Numbered from the stretch's first letter, positions 48,893-57,309 are shown. The stretch: 64,000 bases of DNA from JADFXI01 sp963784135 (GCA_963784135.1 CAWAQG010000004.1:186001-250000), one strand, 5' to 3'. Translations and numbers: made by a program. The notes: generated by a model from the letters alone, not told the origin.

Positions 48893-49204
48893 TCAGTTAA
48901 TGCAGAGAAATAAACCGAAATGTCCCTCCTCATTAATACCGAAATGCAATGCTTCTCTGGTAAGCACCGATGCTGAGTACGCCAGCTCATCCAATGTCTT
49001 CTGTACCCCCTCAAGGGTCCGGTCTTCGGCATGATAAATTTCGAGAATGTCCACTATCTCATCCGGATCGCCCGTATTATAACTCTCCAATAAAATTTTC
49101 CTGGTTCCGGTTTGCCCTCTGCCGTTCTCAGTTCTTTTCTTTGCATTTCTTATCTGGTACTTCAATCGTTCCAGGCAAAGCCCGCATATACTTGCCGTTT
49201 CCAT
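48893..49204 (-). CDS. Uncharacterised 103-residue protein with N-terminal CxxC
   Basis: The protein begins METASICGLCLERLKYQIRNAKKRTENG and continues with an acidic, helical stretch (YNTGDPDEIVDILEIYHAEDRTLEGVQKTLDELAYSASVL). CGLC could bind metal with a partner. AAAGGAG lies 11 bp before the ATG, supporting translation. Family not recognised. It converges on the second cysteine synthase. The intervening spacer carries a 20-mer also found at 24070. Confidence 0.6.
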   Translation of the reverse strand: METASICGLCLERLKYQIRNAKKRTENGRGQTGTRKILLESYNTGDPDEIVDILEIYHAEDRTLEGVQKTLDELAYSASVLTREALHFGINEEGHFGLFLCIN

Positions 49205-49357
49205 ATGTTTTTACGCTCCTTTGAATAAATGGTGTTAACTTTATCCTAAGTAAAGCAATACTAATGCCAGTCATAACTTACTGAAATTAAAAGAAACATG
49301 TATAACTATGAAAATTGCGATTGAATATAATTTAATCATAGTGTATATTATTTATAC

Positions 49358-50710
49358 ATGAAAACGGCAGTTGAAGTAGTTTTGTTTACAGGGGATGCAG
49401 CACTGGGGGAAGAACTGTCGGGCATACTCCCGAAGGACTGCGCTATAGTCTCGCGTGAGTCCGGACTCCACAACTCATTTATCTTTTTCGATATCGATAC
49501 GATGAGGGCAGGGCTTATTAAAGACTTGAGCCAGGACAACATTGTTATTGCGATCACAAAACAAAAACTTACAGAGCCCGTGATGGAGGCGGTGACCTTC
49601 GGCGTTTATGAGATAATCCACCGTCCCCTGCAGCAGGAAATCGTGCTTAAATTGCTGCAAGACCTCCATGAACTCGGGGAAGAGTTGAAGCACTCAATTC
49701 CGATTAATAAACTGCCGCCGGCTCCGACCTGTGCTATAGTTGGGAACTCGCCGATCATCATGGAAGTTTGCAAAAAACTGGCCCGGTTGTCCCAGGCAGA
49801 GGTCCCTGTCCTGATCACCGGCGACACGGGGACAGGAAAGGAGCTTATTGCCGAATCAATCGCCCAGCTTTCCTCACGCTTTGGGAAACCTTTCGTTGTC
49901 GTTAACTGCGCTGCTGTTCCTGACACGCTCCTTGAATCCGAGCTTTTCGGCTTTGAAAAGGGTGCGTTTACCGGTGCCCTTGCGGGAAAGGCCGGCATGC
50001 TTAAGATCGCTGATGAGGGCACGGTATTTTTTGACGAGATTGCAGAGTTGCCGCTTTCTTTGCAGGGTAAATTGCTCCGCTTTCTGCAGACGCAGACATT
50101 TTATCCGATAGGGAGCACCAGGGAAGTGCAGGTGAATGTGCGCGTAATTTCCGCAACCAACAGGGACTTGTCGGCAATGGTGAGAGAGGGTACTTTCAGA
50201 GAGGACCTGCTTCACCGGCTTCGTGTGGCAAAAATTCATATCCCGCCGCTGCGCGAACGCAGGGAAGATATTCCGGCCCTGGTCAACTTTTTTATTGACC
50301 GTTACCGGCATACCGGGCCAAGGCCCATTAAGGGGATTACAAAGGCATTTCTGAAGAAAATGCTCGCCTATGAATGGCCCGGGAACATCCGCGAGCTTGA
50401 AAATACCATACGTTCCGCAATCGCCCTGAGCAAGACATACTTCCTTACTGCGCAGGAGATTAAAGAACTCGGAGACAGCCGGCAGACATCATACAAAAAA
50501 AGGGGTGGAGCTGAAACACTCGGTTCAGTGGTCCTGCCGATTTTAAAGCAGGCCATTGAACAAAAAGACAGGAACATTTATGAAAGTATCCACCGTGAAG
50601 TGGACAAACCGATTTTTGATTATGTCTTGTCCCGTACCCGGGAGAACCAATCTGAAGCCGCCCGCATCCTTGGCATAAACCGTTTGACCCTCAGAAAAAA
50701 GCTAAAATAG
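49358..50710 (+). CDS. Sigma-54-dependent transcriptional activator with degenerate receiver
   Basis: This 450-residue NtrC-type regulator has an N-terminal ~110-residue receiver-like domain that lacks the usual paired acids (only FIFFDIDT is visible) and has HRP instead of the KP lysine, so it is probably not phosphorylated. The AAA+ domain (about 127-365) has GDTGTGKE, ESELFGFEKGAFTGA (the sigma-54 contact loop GAFTGA is intact) and GTVFFDEIAELP. A Fis-type HTH follows at the C-terminus (ENQSEAARILGINRLTLRKKLK). The targets are unknown, but a sigma-54-like site precedes kdp. Confidence 0.92.
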   Translation: MKTAVEVVLFTGDAALGEELSGILPKDCAIVSRESGLHNSFIFFDIDTMRAGLIKDLSQDNIVIAITKQKLTEPVMEAVTFGVYEIIHRPLQQEIVLKLLQDLHELGEELKHSIPINKLPPAPTCAIVGNSPIIMEVCKKLARLSQAEVPVLITGDTGTGKELIAESIAQLSSRFGKPFVVVNCAAVPDTLLESELFGFEKGAFTGALAGKAGMLKIADEGTVFFDEIAELPLSLQGKLLRFLQTQTFYPIGSTREVQVNVRVISATNRDLSAMVREGTFREDLLHRLRVAKIHIPPLRERREDIPALVNFFIDRYRHTGPRPIKGITKAFLKKMLAYEWPGNIRELENTIRSAIALSKTYFLTAQEIKELGDSRQTSYKKRGGAETLGSVVLPILKQAIEQKDRNIYESIHREVDKPIFDYVLSRTRENQSEAARILGINRLTLRKKLK

Positions 50711-50746
50711 CTCAAGTGGTCCATTGCAGGCTGCCAGATGCTGATG

Positions 50747-51469
50747 CTAATCCATTTTCATCTGCTCAAAGGCAATGAAGATGCTGATCCTGCGGTTCCG
50801 CCTGTCAGCAGGATTGCTTTTGATAAGAGGCCGGGTATCGGCATAGCCCACGATCCTGTCTATCTTGAATGCCGGAATATTATTCTTCTCAAGCTCTATC
50901 CTTGCTGTCGAGGCGCGCATAGTGGAAAGCTCCCAGTTGCTTATTTCACCCTGACGGTAGGGAACGGAATCGGTGTGTCCTTCAATCATGATTTTGTTCG
51001 GCAGCCCCCTGATGGAATCGGCAATCGTTTTGAACAGCGCTTTTGCCGTTGCAGTAGGCCTTGCGCTGCCCGACTCAAAGAGGCTTTTTTCCTTGCTGTC
51101 CATCATCTGGATCCTCACGCCGTTATTCAAAACTTCCACCGCCAGGTTGTCCGACAGCGACGCGGTTTTTTCTTCAATGTTTTTTTTGATTGCGTCCTTG
51201 CGCTGCTGCATTTCACGCTCGAACAGTAACTGCAGTTTGATCATTGAGGCCCCGCTGCCCTCCAGGGGAGAGTACTTCGTGAAATATTCCGAAAACACGG
51301 ATTTGCCGGTGCTGCTCACCGCCGACAAAAGCCACAAGCTCAGGAAAAAAATCATCATGGATGTTATGAAATCCGCATAGGCGATTTTCCATACACCGCC
51401 CTCACGATGGACAAATATCCTGCGTGACCTCTTGACGATCTTAATGAGTTGCTGGTTTTTTGACTGCAT
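50747..51469 (-). CDS. motB: Flagellar motor stator protein MotB
   Basis: This 240-residue stator subunit has an N-terminal basic segment and a single TM helix preceded by YADFITSMMIFFLSLWLLS, with the proton-carrying Asp. An OmpA-type peptidoglycan-binding domain follows (MIEGHTDSVPYRQGEISNWELSTMRASTARIELE, GYADTRPLIKSNPADRRNRRISIFI). The start is placed at ATG 51469 within the motA 3' end (29-bp overlap); a longer in-frame start lies deep in motA. It anchors the motor to the wall, so the organism has flagella encoded elsewhere. Confidence 0.93.
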   Translation of the reverse strand: MQSKNQQLIKIVKRSRRIFVHREGGVWKIAYADFITSMMIFFLSLWLLSAVSSTGKSVFSEYFTKYSPLEGSGASMIKLQLLFEREMQQRKDAIKKNIEEKTASLSDNLAVEVLNNGVRIQMMDSKEKSLFESGSARPTATAKALFKTIADSIRGLPNKIMIEGHTDSVPYRQGEISNWELSTMRASTARIELEKNNIPAFKIDRIVGYADTRPLIKSNPADRRNRRISIFIAFEQMKMD

Positions 51470-52310
51470 TAAAAGCTTCTTCCAGTTCTTCAAAGGTCGG
51501 ACGCAGGTCTTCGGGGGTGACCCGCCTGCCGAACTCGATTGCAACCTGAGGCATCATACCAGACACAAATGCCGTAATGGACACTTTGACCATGTTCAGG
51601 AATTCCCTTTCGGCATCGGCTATATGTTCAAGATGCCGGGACAGAGGCCCTATAAAGCCGTAGCTCAACAGCACTCCCAACAAAGTGCCTATAAGAGCCA
51701 TGGCAATGCTGCGGCCGATTACATCGGGCGTTTCATTCATCTTTCCCATGGTTACGATAACGCCGAGGACCGCGGCCACTATGCCCAATCCCGGCAGTGA
51801 GTCGGCCACGCTGCCGACGCTTCTTGCAGGCACCACGCAGCATTCATGGCGCATCTCCAATTCGGAATCAAGGAGCTGTTCGATATCGAAGGGTGAAATG
51901 TTGCTTGTCTGAAGTGTTTTAAAAGTGTCTATTATAAACAGCATGACGTATTTTTTCTTCAGCATGCCGGGGTATTTATTGAACATTTTGCTCTCATGCG
52001 GAGCAACAAGGTCCTGTTCGAGGGCAAGGATGCCATTTTTCCTTACGGTATTAAAAATATCTCCGAGAAGGCTTAAACATTCCACGTAATCGGCTTTTCT
52101 GTAAGGGTTGGCGACAATGGTTTTTTTCAGTCCCTCCGCCACCGATTTGATCACCCGCTTTGGGGATGCCGCAATAAAGCCGCCTATTGAGGCCCCGAAT
52201 ATTACGACAATCTCGGGAAGCTGCAGGAGAAGAAGTGCATTGCCGTTCTCGAGTCTGTACCCTATCAGTACAGCAAAAAAAACAATTAATAATCCGAGCA
52301 TTGATATCAT
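51441..52310 (-). CDS. motA: Flagellar motor stator protein MotA
   Basis: This 289-residue four-TM stator subunit has VVIFGASIGGFIAASPKRVIKSVAEGL, a cytoplasmic loop with RHECCVVPARSVGSVADSLPGLGIVAAVLGVIVTMGKM (conserved Pro-Gly and TM3) and GTLLGVLLSYGFIGPLSRHLEHI (TM4). With MotB it forms the ion channel that drives the flagellum. It is the first gene of a two-gene operon with strong overlap. Confidence 0.94.
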   Translation of the reverse strand: MISMLGLLIVFFAVLIGYRLENGNALLLLQLPEIVVIFGASIGGFIAASPKRVIKSVAEGLKKTIVANPYRKADYVECLSLLGDIFNTVRKNGILALEQDLVAPHESKMFNKYPGMLKKKYVMLFIIDTFKTLQTSNISPFDIEQLLDSELEMRHECCVVPARSVGSVADSLPGLGIVAAVLGVIVTMGKMNETPDVIGRSIAMALIGTLLGVLLSYGFIGPLSRHLEHIADAEREFLNMVKVSITAFVSGMMPQVAIEFGRRVTPEDLRPTFEELEEAFNAVKKPATH

Positions 52311-52391
52311 AGCGTATTTATTTTATTATCTTCTATAGAGCAACTTTTTTTATTGTACCACAGCACTGAATAAATAATTGAGTCGTCAATA

Positions 52392-53096
52392 ATGCGTATT
52401 TATGATACTCTAATTCTTATGGATGATAGACGTTCTAAAATCATTGCCTGCAAAACGCTTATAGCCGTCCTTCTTGTCATGATGCCGGGGCAGGTTGCGG
52501 CAGGAAATACCTCTCAAACCCTGCTTGACGACCTTCGGAGCAATAATAAGGAGGTTGAGACGGCAGCCATAGTGGAACTCGGCAAAATTAAAGACGCGAG
52601 TTCACTGAAAGCACTTATAGGGGTGTTTAATACAATAGGGGAAGATTGGAAGATACAGATCAAGGCGCTGGACGCGCTGGCCGCCAGCGGAGCGCCGATG
52701 GTTACAGATATTTTGATGTATGCCCTGGTCAATGCCTGCCCCGCAATCAAATGGCATGCGGCTGTCGGGCTCGGTGGATTCAATGACGACGAGAGGGTAG
52801 TTAATGCTCTTATCGCCGCACTGGATGATTCAACAATGTTTATACGCGAGGCGGCAATAGAATCACTGGGCAGGATTCGTGCCCTCAAAGCAGTTCCATA
52901 CCTGGGCAAAGAGCTCCGCGATAGCCATTTCTCTGTCAGGCTGCAGGCGGTCAGGGCGTTGGAAAGAATCGGGGACCAACAGTCGCTGTTCTTTTTGAAG
53001 TGGTCAGCCGATAATGAGACGGACCCTATTATCAGAAATGAGGCGGCAGCGATAGTAATGGGGGCCGCCGCCCGTCAAGGGGCACTGTTACGCTGA
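52392..53096 (+). CDS. Exported HEAT-repeat protein
   Basis: This 234-residue protein has a hydrophobic export signal (TLIAVLLVMMPGQVAAG) and about five HEAT/PBS-lyase-like repeats, such as EVETAAIVELGKIKDASSLKALIGVF, AIKWHAAVGLGGFNDDERVVNALIAALDD and FSVRLQAVRALERIGDQQSLFFLK. These helical repeats mediate protein contacts; no partner is evident. An internal ATG at 52419 is an alternative start. Its stop codon TGA is embedded in CTGA, which appears to hold the CTG start of the next gene. Confidence 0.8.
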   Translation: MRIYDTLILMDDRRSKIIACKTLIAVLLVMMPGQVAAGNTSQTLLDDLRSNNKEVETAAIVELGKIKDASSLKALIGVFNTIGEDWKIQIKALDALAASGAPMVTDILMYALVNACPAIKWHAAVGLGGFNDDERVVNALIAALDDSTMFIREAAIESLGRIRALKAVPYLGKELRDSHFSVRLQAVRALERIGDQQSLFFLKWSADNETDPIIRNEAAAIVMGAAARQGALLR

Positions 53097-53695
53097 TAAG
53101 AGTCTCTCCTGTTAATATTGAATCAGCACTGGCCGATGCAGTTCTTATACTCCGGCAGGGGGGTATAATCGCCTATCCTACTGAAACCTTTTACGGACTT
53201 GGAGCAAAGTACGATAACGAGCCTGCCCTGCAGAGGCTGTACGATATAAAAAAGCGGCCGCGAAAGATGGCGATGCCGGTGATTATCGGCGACATGGAGC
53301 AGCTCTCAATGCTGACGGAAGGGGTCCCTGATAAAGCAGGCGCGCTGATCAGCAAATTCTGGCCGGGTCCGCTCACGCTGCTGTTTGAGGCGCACAGCGG
53401 TCTGTCTGATTTTATCGTTGTGGAAAATAAGGTAGCGGTGAGAATGCCGGGCGAATCGTTTGCGCTCAGGCTTGCAAGGGCTTCGGGCTTTCCGCTCACA
53501 GCTACGAGCGCCAATATTTCAGGCATGCCCCCGGGAAAAAACATACCGATGGTGCTGAATTACTTTAATGATGCTCTTGACCTGATCATCGATGGGGGCG
53601 AATTGGAGAGCATCCTGCCGTCGACCATTGTTGATGCCACAGGCCCGGAGCTAATAGTACTGCGAAAGGGATTAGTCGACATTTACTCTTCCTAA
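53093..53695 (+). CDS. Threonylcarbamoyl-AMP synthase (Sua5/YrdC family), apparent CTG start
   Basis: This 200-residue enzyme makes threonylcarbamoyl-AMP for the t6A37 tRNA modification. The N-terminal hallmark GGIIAYPTETFYGLGAKYDNEPALQRLYDIKKRP lies upstream of the first ATG (53267), so an ATG start would delete the active site. No ATG, GTG or TTG occurs in frame between the upstream stop (53039) and 53267; the only plausible start is CTG 53093, which overlaps the HEAT stop as CTGA. PGESFALRLARASGFPLTATSANISGMPPGKN follows the family. Domain assignment is secure; the start is inferred. Confidence 0.88.
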   Translation: MIRVSPVNIESALADAVLILRQGGIIAYPTETFYGLGAKYDNEPALQRLYDIKKRPRKMAMPVIIGDMEQLSMLTEGVPDKAGALISKFWPGPLTLLFEAHSGLSDFIVVENKVAVRMPGESFALRLARASGFPLTATSANISGMPPGKNIPMVLNYFNDALDLIIDGGELESILPSTIVDATGPELIVLRKGLVDIYSS

Positions 53696-53814
53696 ACGGC
53701 TTGTCACTCCGCCATGCACTAACCAGAACAGAAGACTTCAATTAAGAAACGATTGTTCTATGAAAGTGAATGTTCTACTAAAAACAACTATCGTTTTAAA
53801 ATGTAATTTTTTTG

Positions 53815-53843
53815 TTGACAAAAAATAAATCATTGTTTATAAT
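53815..53843 (+). promoter_or_regulatory. Perfect-consensus sigma-70 promoter
   Basis: TTGACA (53815-53820), a 17-bp spacer and TATAAT (53838-53843) lie 19 bp upstream of the winged-helix gene. An imperfect inverted repeat (AAACGATTGTT...AACTATCGTTT, about 53740-53798) lies just upstream and could be an operator for autoregulation. Confidence 0.85.
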
Positions 53844-53861
53844 CCATACCAATGAGGGAAA

Positions 53862-54410
53862 ATGATGCTTAAAAGCTTATTTTCATCATCGATACGAGCC
53901 GACGTGCTGTCGCTCTTGCTCAATAGCCCGGAAGAGAAATTTTACGTGCGGGAGATCGCAAAACTATTGAGGAAGAACCCGTCGGGAGTGAAAAGAGAGC
54001 TGGACAAGCTGGAAGAGATGGGTATAGTGTTCAGCGAGAAAGTCGCAAACCTGAAATATTTCCAGGCCAACAGCAAATCCCCCCTTTATTCAGAGCTGAA
54101 AAATCTTATCGCAAAATCTCTTGGACTCCCCGGAGCGCTGAAAAGCCTTCTGAGGGCCAATGATGTGACTATCGCGTTTATTTACGGAGCATACGCCGAG
54201 GGGGAAGATGCCCCGACAGTGGATTTGGTTGTTATTGGTCCGTCCACGCCTTCACTCTGGTTTGGATTAAAGGACATTGAGAAGAAGTTCGGCAAACAAA
54301 TTAACTGCTCTGTTATTGAGGAATCTGATTACAAGGTACGGAAAAAGAAAGATATCAGCTTAAAACGTATTCTATCGGAGAAGAGGATTACTCTGTTAGG
54401 AAGGGCTTAA
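53862..54410 (+). CDS. Winged-helix protein with degenerate nucleotidyltransferase-like domain
   Basis: This 182-residue protein has a winged helix at about residues 5-70 (SSSIRADVLSLLLNSPEEKFYVREIAKLLRKNPSGVKRELDKLEEMGIVFSEKV). A MNT-type nucleotidyltransferase fold follows at about 95-180 (VTIAFIYGAYAEGEDAPTVDLVVIG). In active enzymes the motif is GSxxxG...SDxDL; here GS is GA and SDxDL is TVDLVV, so catalytic metal ligands are largely lost. It may serve as a regulator that senses nucleotides. It has a perfect sigma-70 promoter and is followed by the Lys/Ala peptide gene. Confidence 0.8.
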   Translation: MMLKSLFSSSIRADVLSLLLNSPEEKFYVREIAKLLRKNPSGVKRELDKLEEMGIVFSEKVANLKYFQANSKSPLYSELKNLIAKSLGLPGALKSLLRANDVTIAFIYGAYAEGEDAPTVDLVVIGPSTPSLWFGLKDIEKKFGKQINCSVIEESDYKVRKKKDISLKRILSEKRITLLGRA

Positions 54411-54423
54411 ATAACAAAGGAGA

Positions 54424-54455
54424 CCCGGTAAGATGCTTTGCGACAGGTTACCGGG
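54424..54455 (+). promoter_or_regulatory. Hairpin between the winged-helix gene and the Lys/Ala peptide
   Basis: CCCGGTAA (54424-54431) pairs perfectly with TTACCGGG (54448-54455). There is no T-run, so it is unlikely to be a terminator. It sits just ahead of the ribosome-binding site AGGGGGTG and may set transcript stability or translation of the peptide. Confidence 0.5.
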
Positions 54456-54475
54456 ACTGAAAGGGGGTGAATAAA

Positions 54476-54553
54476 ATGGCCGCAACAAAAAAGGCTCCTG
54501 CAAAAAAGGCAGCTGCAAAGACAACAGCGAAGAAGACTGCAAAAAAGAAATAA
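54476..54553 (+). CDS. 25-residue Lys/Ala-rich histone-H1-like peptide
   Basis: ATG 54476 follows AAAGGGGGTG with good spacing. The peptide (start MAATKKAPAKKAAAKTTAKK) is nearly all Lys, Ala and Thr, like the tails of bacterial histone-H1 homologues. It should bind DNA or RNA through charge. It lies between a hairpin and a strong terminator, so it has a defined transcript end. It could be a functional nucleoid peptide or the remnant tail of a longer H1-like protein. Confidence 0.65.
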   Translation: MAATKKAPAKKAAAKTTAKKTAKKK

Positions 54554-54583
54554 CAATAGTTTTTTCGGGTTGTAGAAAAAACT

Positions 54584-54649
54584 AGGGAATACCCAGATGA
54601 TTTTCTTACTTGGTAGAGTGACTGAAAATCGGGTATTCCCTCTTTTTTT
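54584..54649. terminator. Long terminator hairpin between the Lys/Ala peptide and lpxC
   Basis: AGGGAATACCC (54584-54594) pairs with GGGTATTCCCT (54631-54641). An inner GATTTTC/GAAAATC stem is also present, and a T7 run follows at 54643-54649. Upstream A-runs make it potentially active for the converging lpxC as well. Confidence 0.9.
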
Positions 54650-55534
54650 CTACCTGTAGTTTAAAACTTGTTGGCTTAAATGGTCAACTTCAGAAATGAA
54701 ACGGAAGCAATCTGTCGAGGCCAGAAGCTTTTTCAGGAATCTCAGATTGGCGGTATGGCCGGCCTTTTCGAGCAGCAGATGTCCCAGGACAGGGAACCCT
54801 ATAAGTGACATATCTCCAATAGTATCAAGTATTTTGTGCCGAACAAACTCATCGGAAAACCTGAGCCCCGAAGAATTCAGGACTCCCTCATCTCCCACCA
54901 CGACGGCATTGTCGAGTGAACCGCCTTTTGCAAGCCCGTTTGCCCTCAGAGCTTCTACATCCCTCAAGAAACCGAACGTCCTTGCAGGGGCAATCTCTTT
55001 AACGAAGCTCTCTTCGGTAAGGTCGACCGTCAGTTCCTGATGGCCCACAATATGATGATTGAAGTTTATGGAGTATGATATGCGGGTACCGTCAAATGGA
55101 AGAGCCATTACACGAGCGTGAGAATCCTCATAGACAACCGGCCTGGTGATCTTTATAAAAGACCTTTTCTTGCCCTGCTTCGCTATTCCCGCCTCAAGAA
55201 TAAGCCCGGTAAGCTCTGTTGAACTCCCATCGAGAATGGGAATTTCAGGGCCGTCTACCTCGATCAGGAGATTATCAATTCCGAGCCCTGTGGCTGCCGC
55301 CAGAAGATGTTCAACTGTTTTTATTTTTGCACCGTCATAGCCTATTGTCGTTGCAAACGAGGTGTCGATTACGGAGGCCATATTGGCCCTTATTATTGTC
55401 CCCTTGTCAGTCCTGTAAAAGACAATGCCTGTATCCCGTGAAGCGGGCTTCAGACTTACTGTCGAATGTCTGCCTGTATGGAGTCCGATACCATGAAAAG
55501 TGGTCTCGTTCTTTATTGTCCTTTGTAATCTCAT
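54650..55534 (-). CDS. lpxC: UDP-3-O-acyl-N-acetylglucosamine deacetylase
   Basis: This 294-residue zinc enzyme carries out the committed step of lipid A synthesis. It has TIKNETTFHGIGLHTGRHSTVSLKPA, VEHLLAAATGLGIDNLLIEVDGPEIPILDGSS, ARTFGFLRDVEALRANGLAKGGSLDNAVVVG, and RFSDEFVRHKILDTIGDMSLIGFPVLGHLLLEKAGH, which holds zinc-binding His and Asp and the catalytic His. The start is chosen at ATG 55534 (MRLQRTIK), although no clear Shine-Dalgarno is present. Its presence shows an LPS-bearing outer membrane. Confidence 0.94.
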   Translation of the reverse strand: MRLQRTIKNETTFHGIGLHTGRHSTVSLKPASRDTGIVFYRTDKGTIIRANMASVIDTSFATTIGYDGAKIKTVEHLLAAATGLGIDNLLIEVDGPEIPILDGSSTELTGLILEAGIAKQGKKRSFIKITRPVVYEDSHARVMALPFDGTRISYSINFNHHIVGHQELTVDLTEESFVKEIAPARTFGFLRDVEALRANGLAKGGSLDNAVVVGDEGVLNSSGLRFSDEFVRHKILDTIGDMSLIGFPVLGHLLLEKAGHTANLRFLKKLLASTDCFRFISEVDHLSQQVLNYR

Positions 55535-55647
55535 CAAGATATTTATTTTAGCAAATAATGTGCCACAAAACAAAGTAATATAAAACAACAGTACGCTTCA
55601 GAAAAGTGTTGATAAATTGCGATGCTGTGTAATATTTGCCACAGATA

Positions 55648-57033
55648 TCAACCGACTTCTCCTCCAACTACCATTTCAGGTATCCTCAAGGTCGGCATTG
55701 CATCTGATACCGGGACCCCCTGGGCGTCTTTGCCGCAGGTGCCGATAGAAAAGCCCAGGTCTGAGGCAACCATATCTATTGACAGTAAGACTGAGGGGCC
55801 ATTTCCGGTCAGGGTGGCCCCCTTTACAGGCTCAGCCGCACTGCCGTTTTCGATGATATACCCCTCCTGAACTTCGAATACAAAATCTCCTGTTACGGTA
55901 TTTACCTGCCCTCCGCCCATTTTTTTTACGAACAAGCCGCTTGAGACTGACCTGAGCACTTCGTCCGGCGAGAGTTTCCCAGGAGCGATCAGGGTATTTG
56001 TCATGCGCGGTATCGGCTTATTCTCATAAGATTCTCTCCTTCCGTTGCCGGTCGAATTGGTTTTGTCGATAAAGGCATTATACTTATCGTACATGTAACC
56101 AATAAGAATGCCCTCATTTACCAATATGTTCTTTCTCGCAGCCGTGCCCTCATCATCTACCGAAAATGAGCCTCGCTTATTCGGGAGCGTCGCATCGTCG
56201 ATCACTGTGACAAGCTGAGAGGCCACGCGTGAGCCGAGCTTTTTTGAATAGACTGACAAGCCCTGCCGCGCAAGGTCTGCCTCCAGGCCATGTCCGATTG
56301 CCTCATGGATCATGGTCCCGCCTGCAGACGATGATATAATGACAGGCATTCTGCCGCCGGGGGCCTTGCGTGCGCTGAGCAGCATTACCGCCCTTCGAGC
56401 AGCTGTTTCAGCGAGTGTGTCCATGGGGCAGGTCTCAAACAGCTCGTATCCGGCAAGCCCCCCTGACGACTCATGTCCTGTCTGTATGGAAGCGCCATCC
56501 GCTGCAATGATATAAGCTGCGCCGGTGGTGTAGATACGTTCATCCTCGGTCGTTATTCCACCCGAGGTGGCGATTTTTACTTTTTGCATCGAGTCCCTGT
56601 AAATGATGCTTGCCTGTCTTATCCTGTTGTCCAGAGACCGTGCGGCCTTGTTACCCTGCCGAACCAGCGCAATCTTCTTATCGAGAGGTACTGAACCGGG
56701 AGGTATTTTAATTGAAGAAATTGTTTCGGGCCGCTGTTGTTTCATATCGATAATGACATCCTGCGCGGTATCGGCTGCAGCCTTGCTGACCGTAACAGCG
56801 AGGTCTAAAAGCATCTTTTTTGAAAAATCATTGCTGAAGGCGTATGCTGTTTTCTCCTTGTAAATAAGACGGATGCCGATGCCGGAGATTGAGCCGGTGA
56901 CTACTTTTTCAATCCTGTTGTCCTCAAGCTGTATCGATGTCGCTTCTCTGTGCTCGACAAAAATATCCGCATATTCGCCGCCCTGTGAAAGGACCTTTTT
57001 TAATAGCTCTTGCAGGAAGCTGTCGTCTATCAA
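55648..57033 (-). CDS. tldD: TldD metalloprotease
   Basis: This 461-residue zinc protease usually pairs with TldE/PmbA to process modified peptides and antitoxins such as CcdA. The metal motif HEAIGHGLEADL (HExxxH) lies near residue 253, and the C-terminal GxC-like region FSIGTCGKDAQGVPVSDAMPTLRIPEMVVGG is typical. It begins MIDDSFLQELLKKVLSQGGEYADIFVEHREATSIQLEDNRIEKV. No tldE is adjacent, so the partner must lie elsewhere. A heptad hairpin element lies about 20 bp upstream of the start. Confidence 0.93.
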   Translation of the reverse strand: MIDDSFLQELLKKVLSQGGEYADIFVEHREATSIQLEDNRIEKVVTGSISGIGIRLIYKEKTAYAFSNDFSKKMLLDLAVTVSKAAADTAQDVIIDMKQQRPETISSIKIPPGSVPLDKKIALVRQGNKAARSLDNRIRQASIIYRDSMQKVKIATSGGITTEDERIYTTGAAYIIAADGASIQTGHESSGGLAGYELFETCPMDTLAETAARRAVMLLSARKAPGGRMPVIISSSAGGTMIHEAIGHGLEADLARQGLSVYSKKLGSRVASQLVTVIDDATLPNKRGSFSVDDEGTAARKNILVNEGILIGYMYDKYNAFIDKTNSTGNGRRESYENKPIPRMTNTLIAPGKLSPDEVLRSVSSGLFVKKMGGGQVNTVTGDFVFEVQEGYIIENGSAAEPVKGATLTGNGPSVLLSIDMVASDLGFSIGTCGKDAQGVPVSDAMPTLRIPEMVVGGEVG

Positions 57034-57046
57034 TGACCCTCCAAAT

Positions 57047-57141
57047 AAAACAGGTAATAGGCAATAGGTTATAGGCTATAGGTAAAAAAAATCAATAACT
57101 CTTGCCCATTGCCTATAGCCTCTTGCCCATCGCCTGTTTTG
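57047..57141. repeat. Heptad hairpin element H5 (upstream of tldD)
   Basis: The left arm (57053-57087) has five 7-bp units: GGTAATA, GGCAATA, GGTTATA, GGCTATA, GGTAAAA. The right arm (about 57096-57137) has TGCCCAT, TGCCTAT and AGCCTCT units. Outer bases AAAACAGG and CCTGTTTT close the stem. It lies between tldD and tRNA-Leu. Confidence 0.85.
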
Positions 57142-57224
57142 TTATAAAGTTGCACTTTCCTTGGTTTTTTAGTATCTTATTAAAGTAACATAACATTTTT
57201 CTGTTCTCGATGTGCATCATATAT

Positions 57225-57309
57225 GCCGGAGTGGCGGAATTGGCAGACGCAAGGGACTTAAAATCCCTCGAAACCTGGTTTCGTACGAGTTCGAGTCTCG
57301 TCTCCGGCA
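57225..57309 (+). tRNA. tRNA-Leu (anticodon TAA)
   Basis: An 85-nt class II tRNA has acceptor stem GCCGGAG/CTCCGGC, anticodon arm AGGGAC-TTAAAAT-CCC with anticodon TAA, a long variable arm, and T arm GAGTTCGAGTCTC. The discriminator is A and no CCA is encoded. galU starts 32 nt after its 3' end. Confidence 0.95.

Noticed and set aside
53267..53695. Sua5 gene beginning at ATG 53267
   Set aside because: This would remove the conserved N-terminal nucleotide-binding segment, which is clearly encoded just upstream in the same frame.
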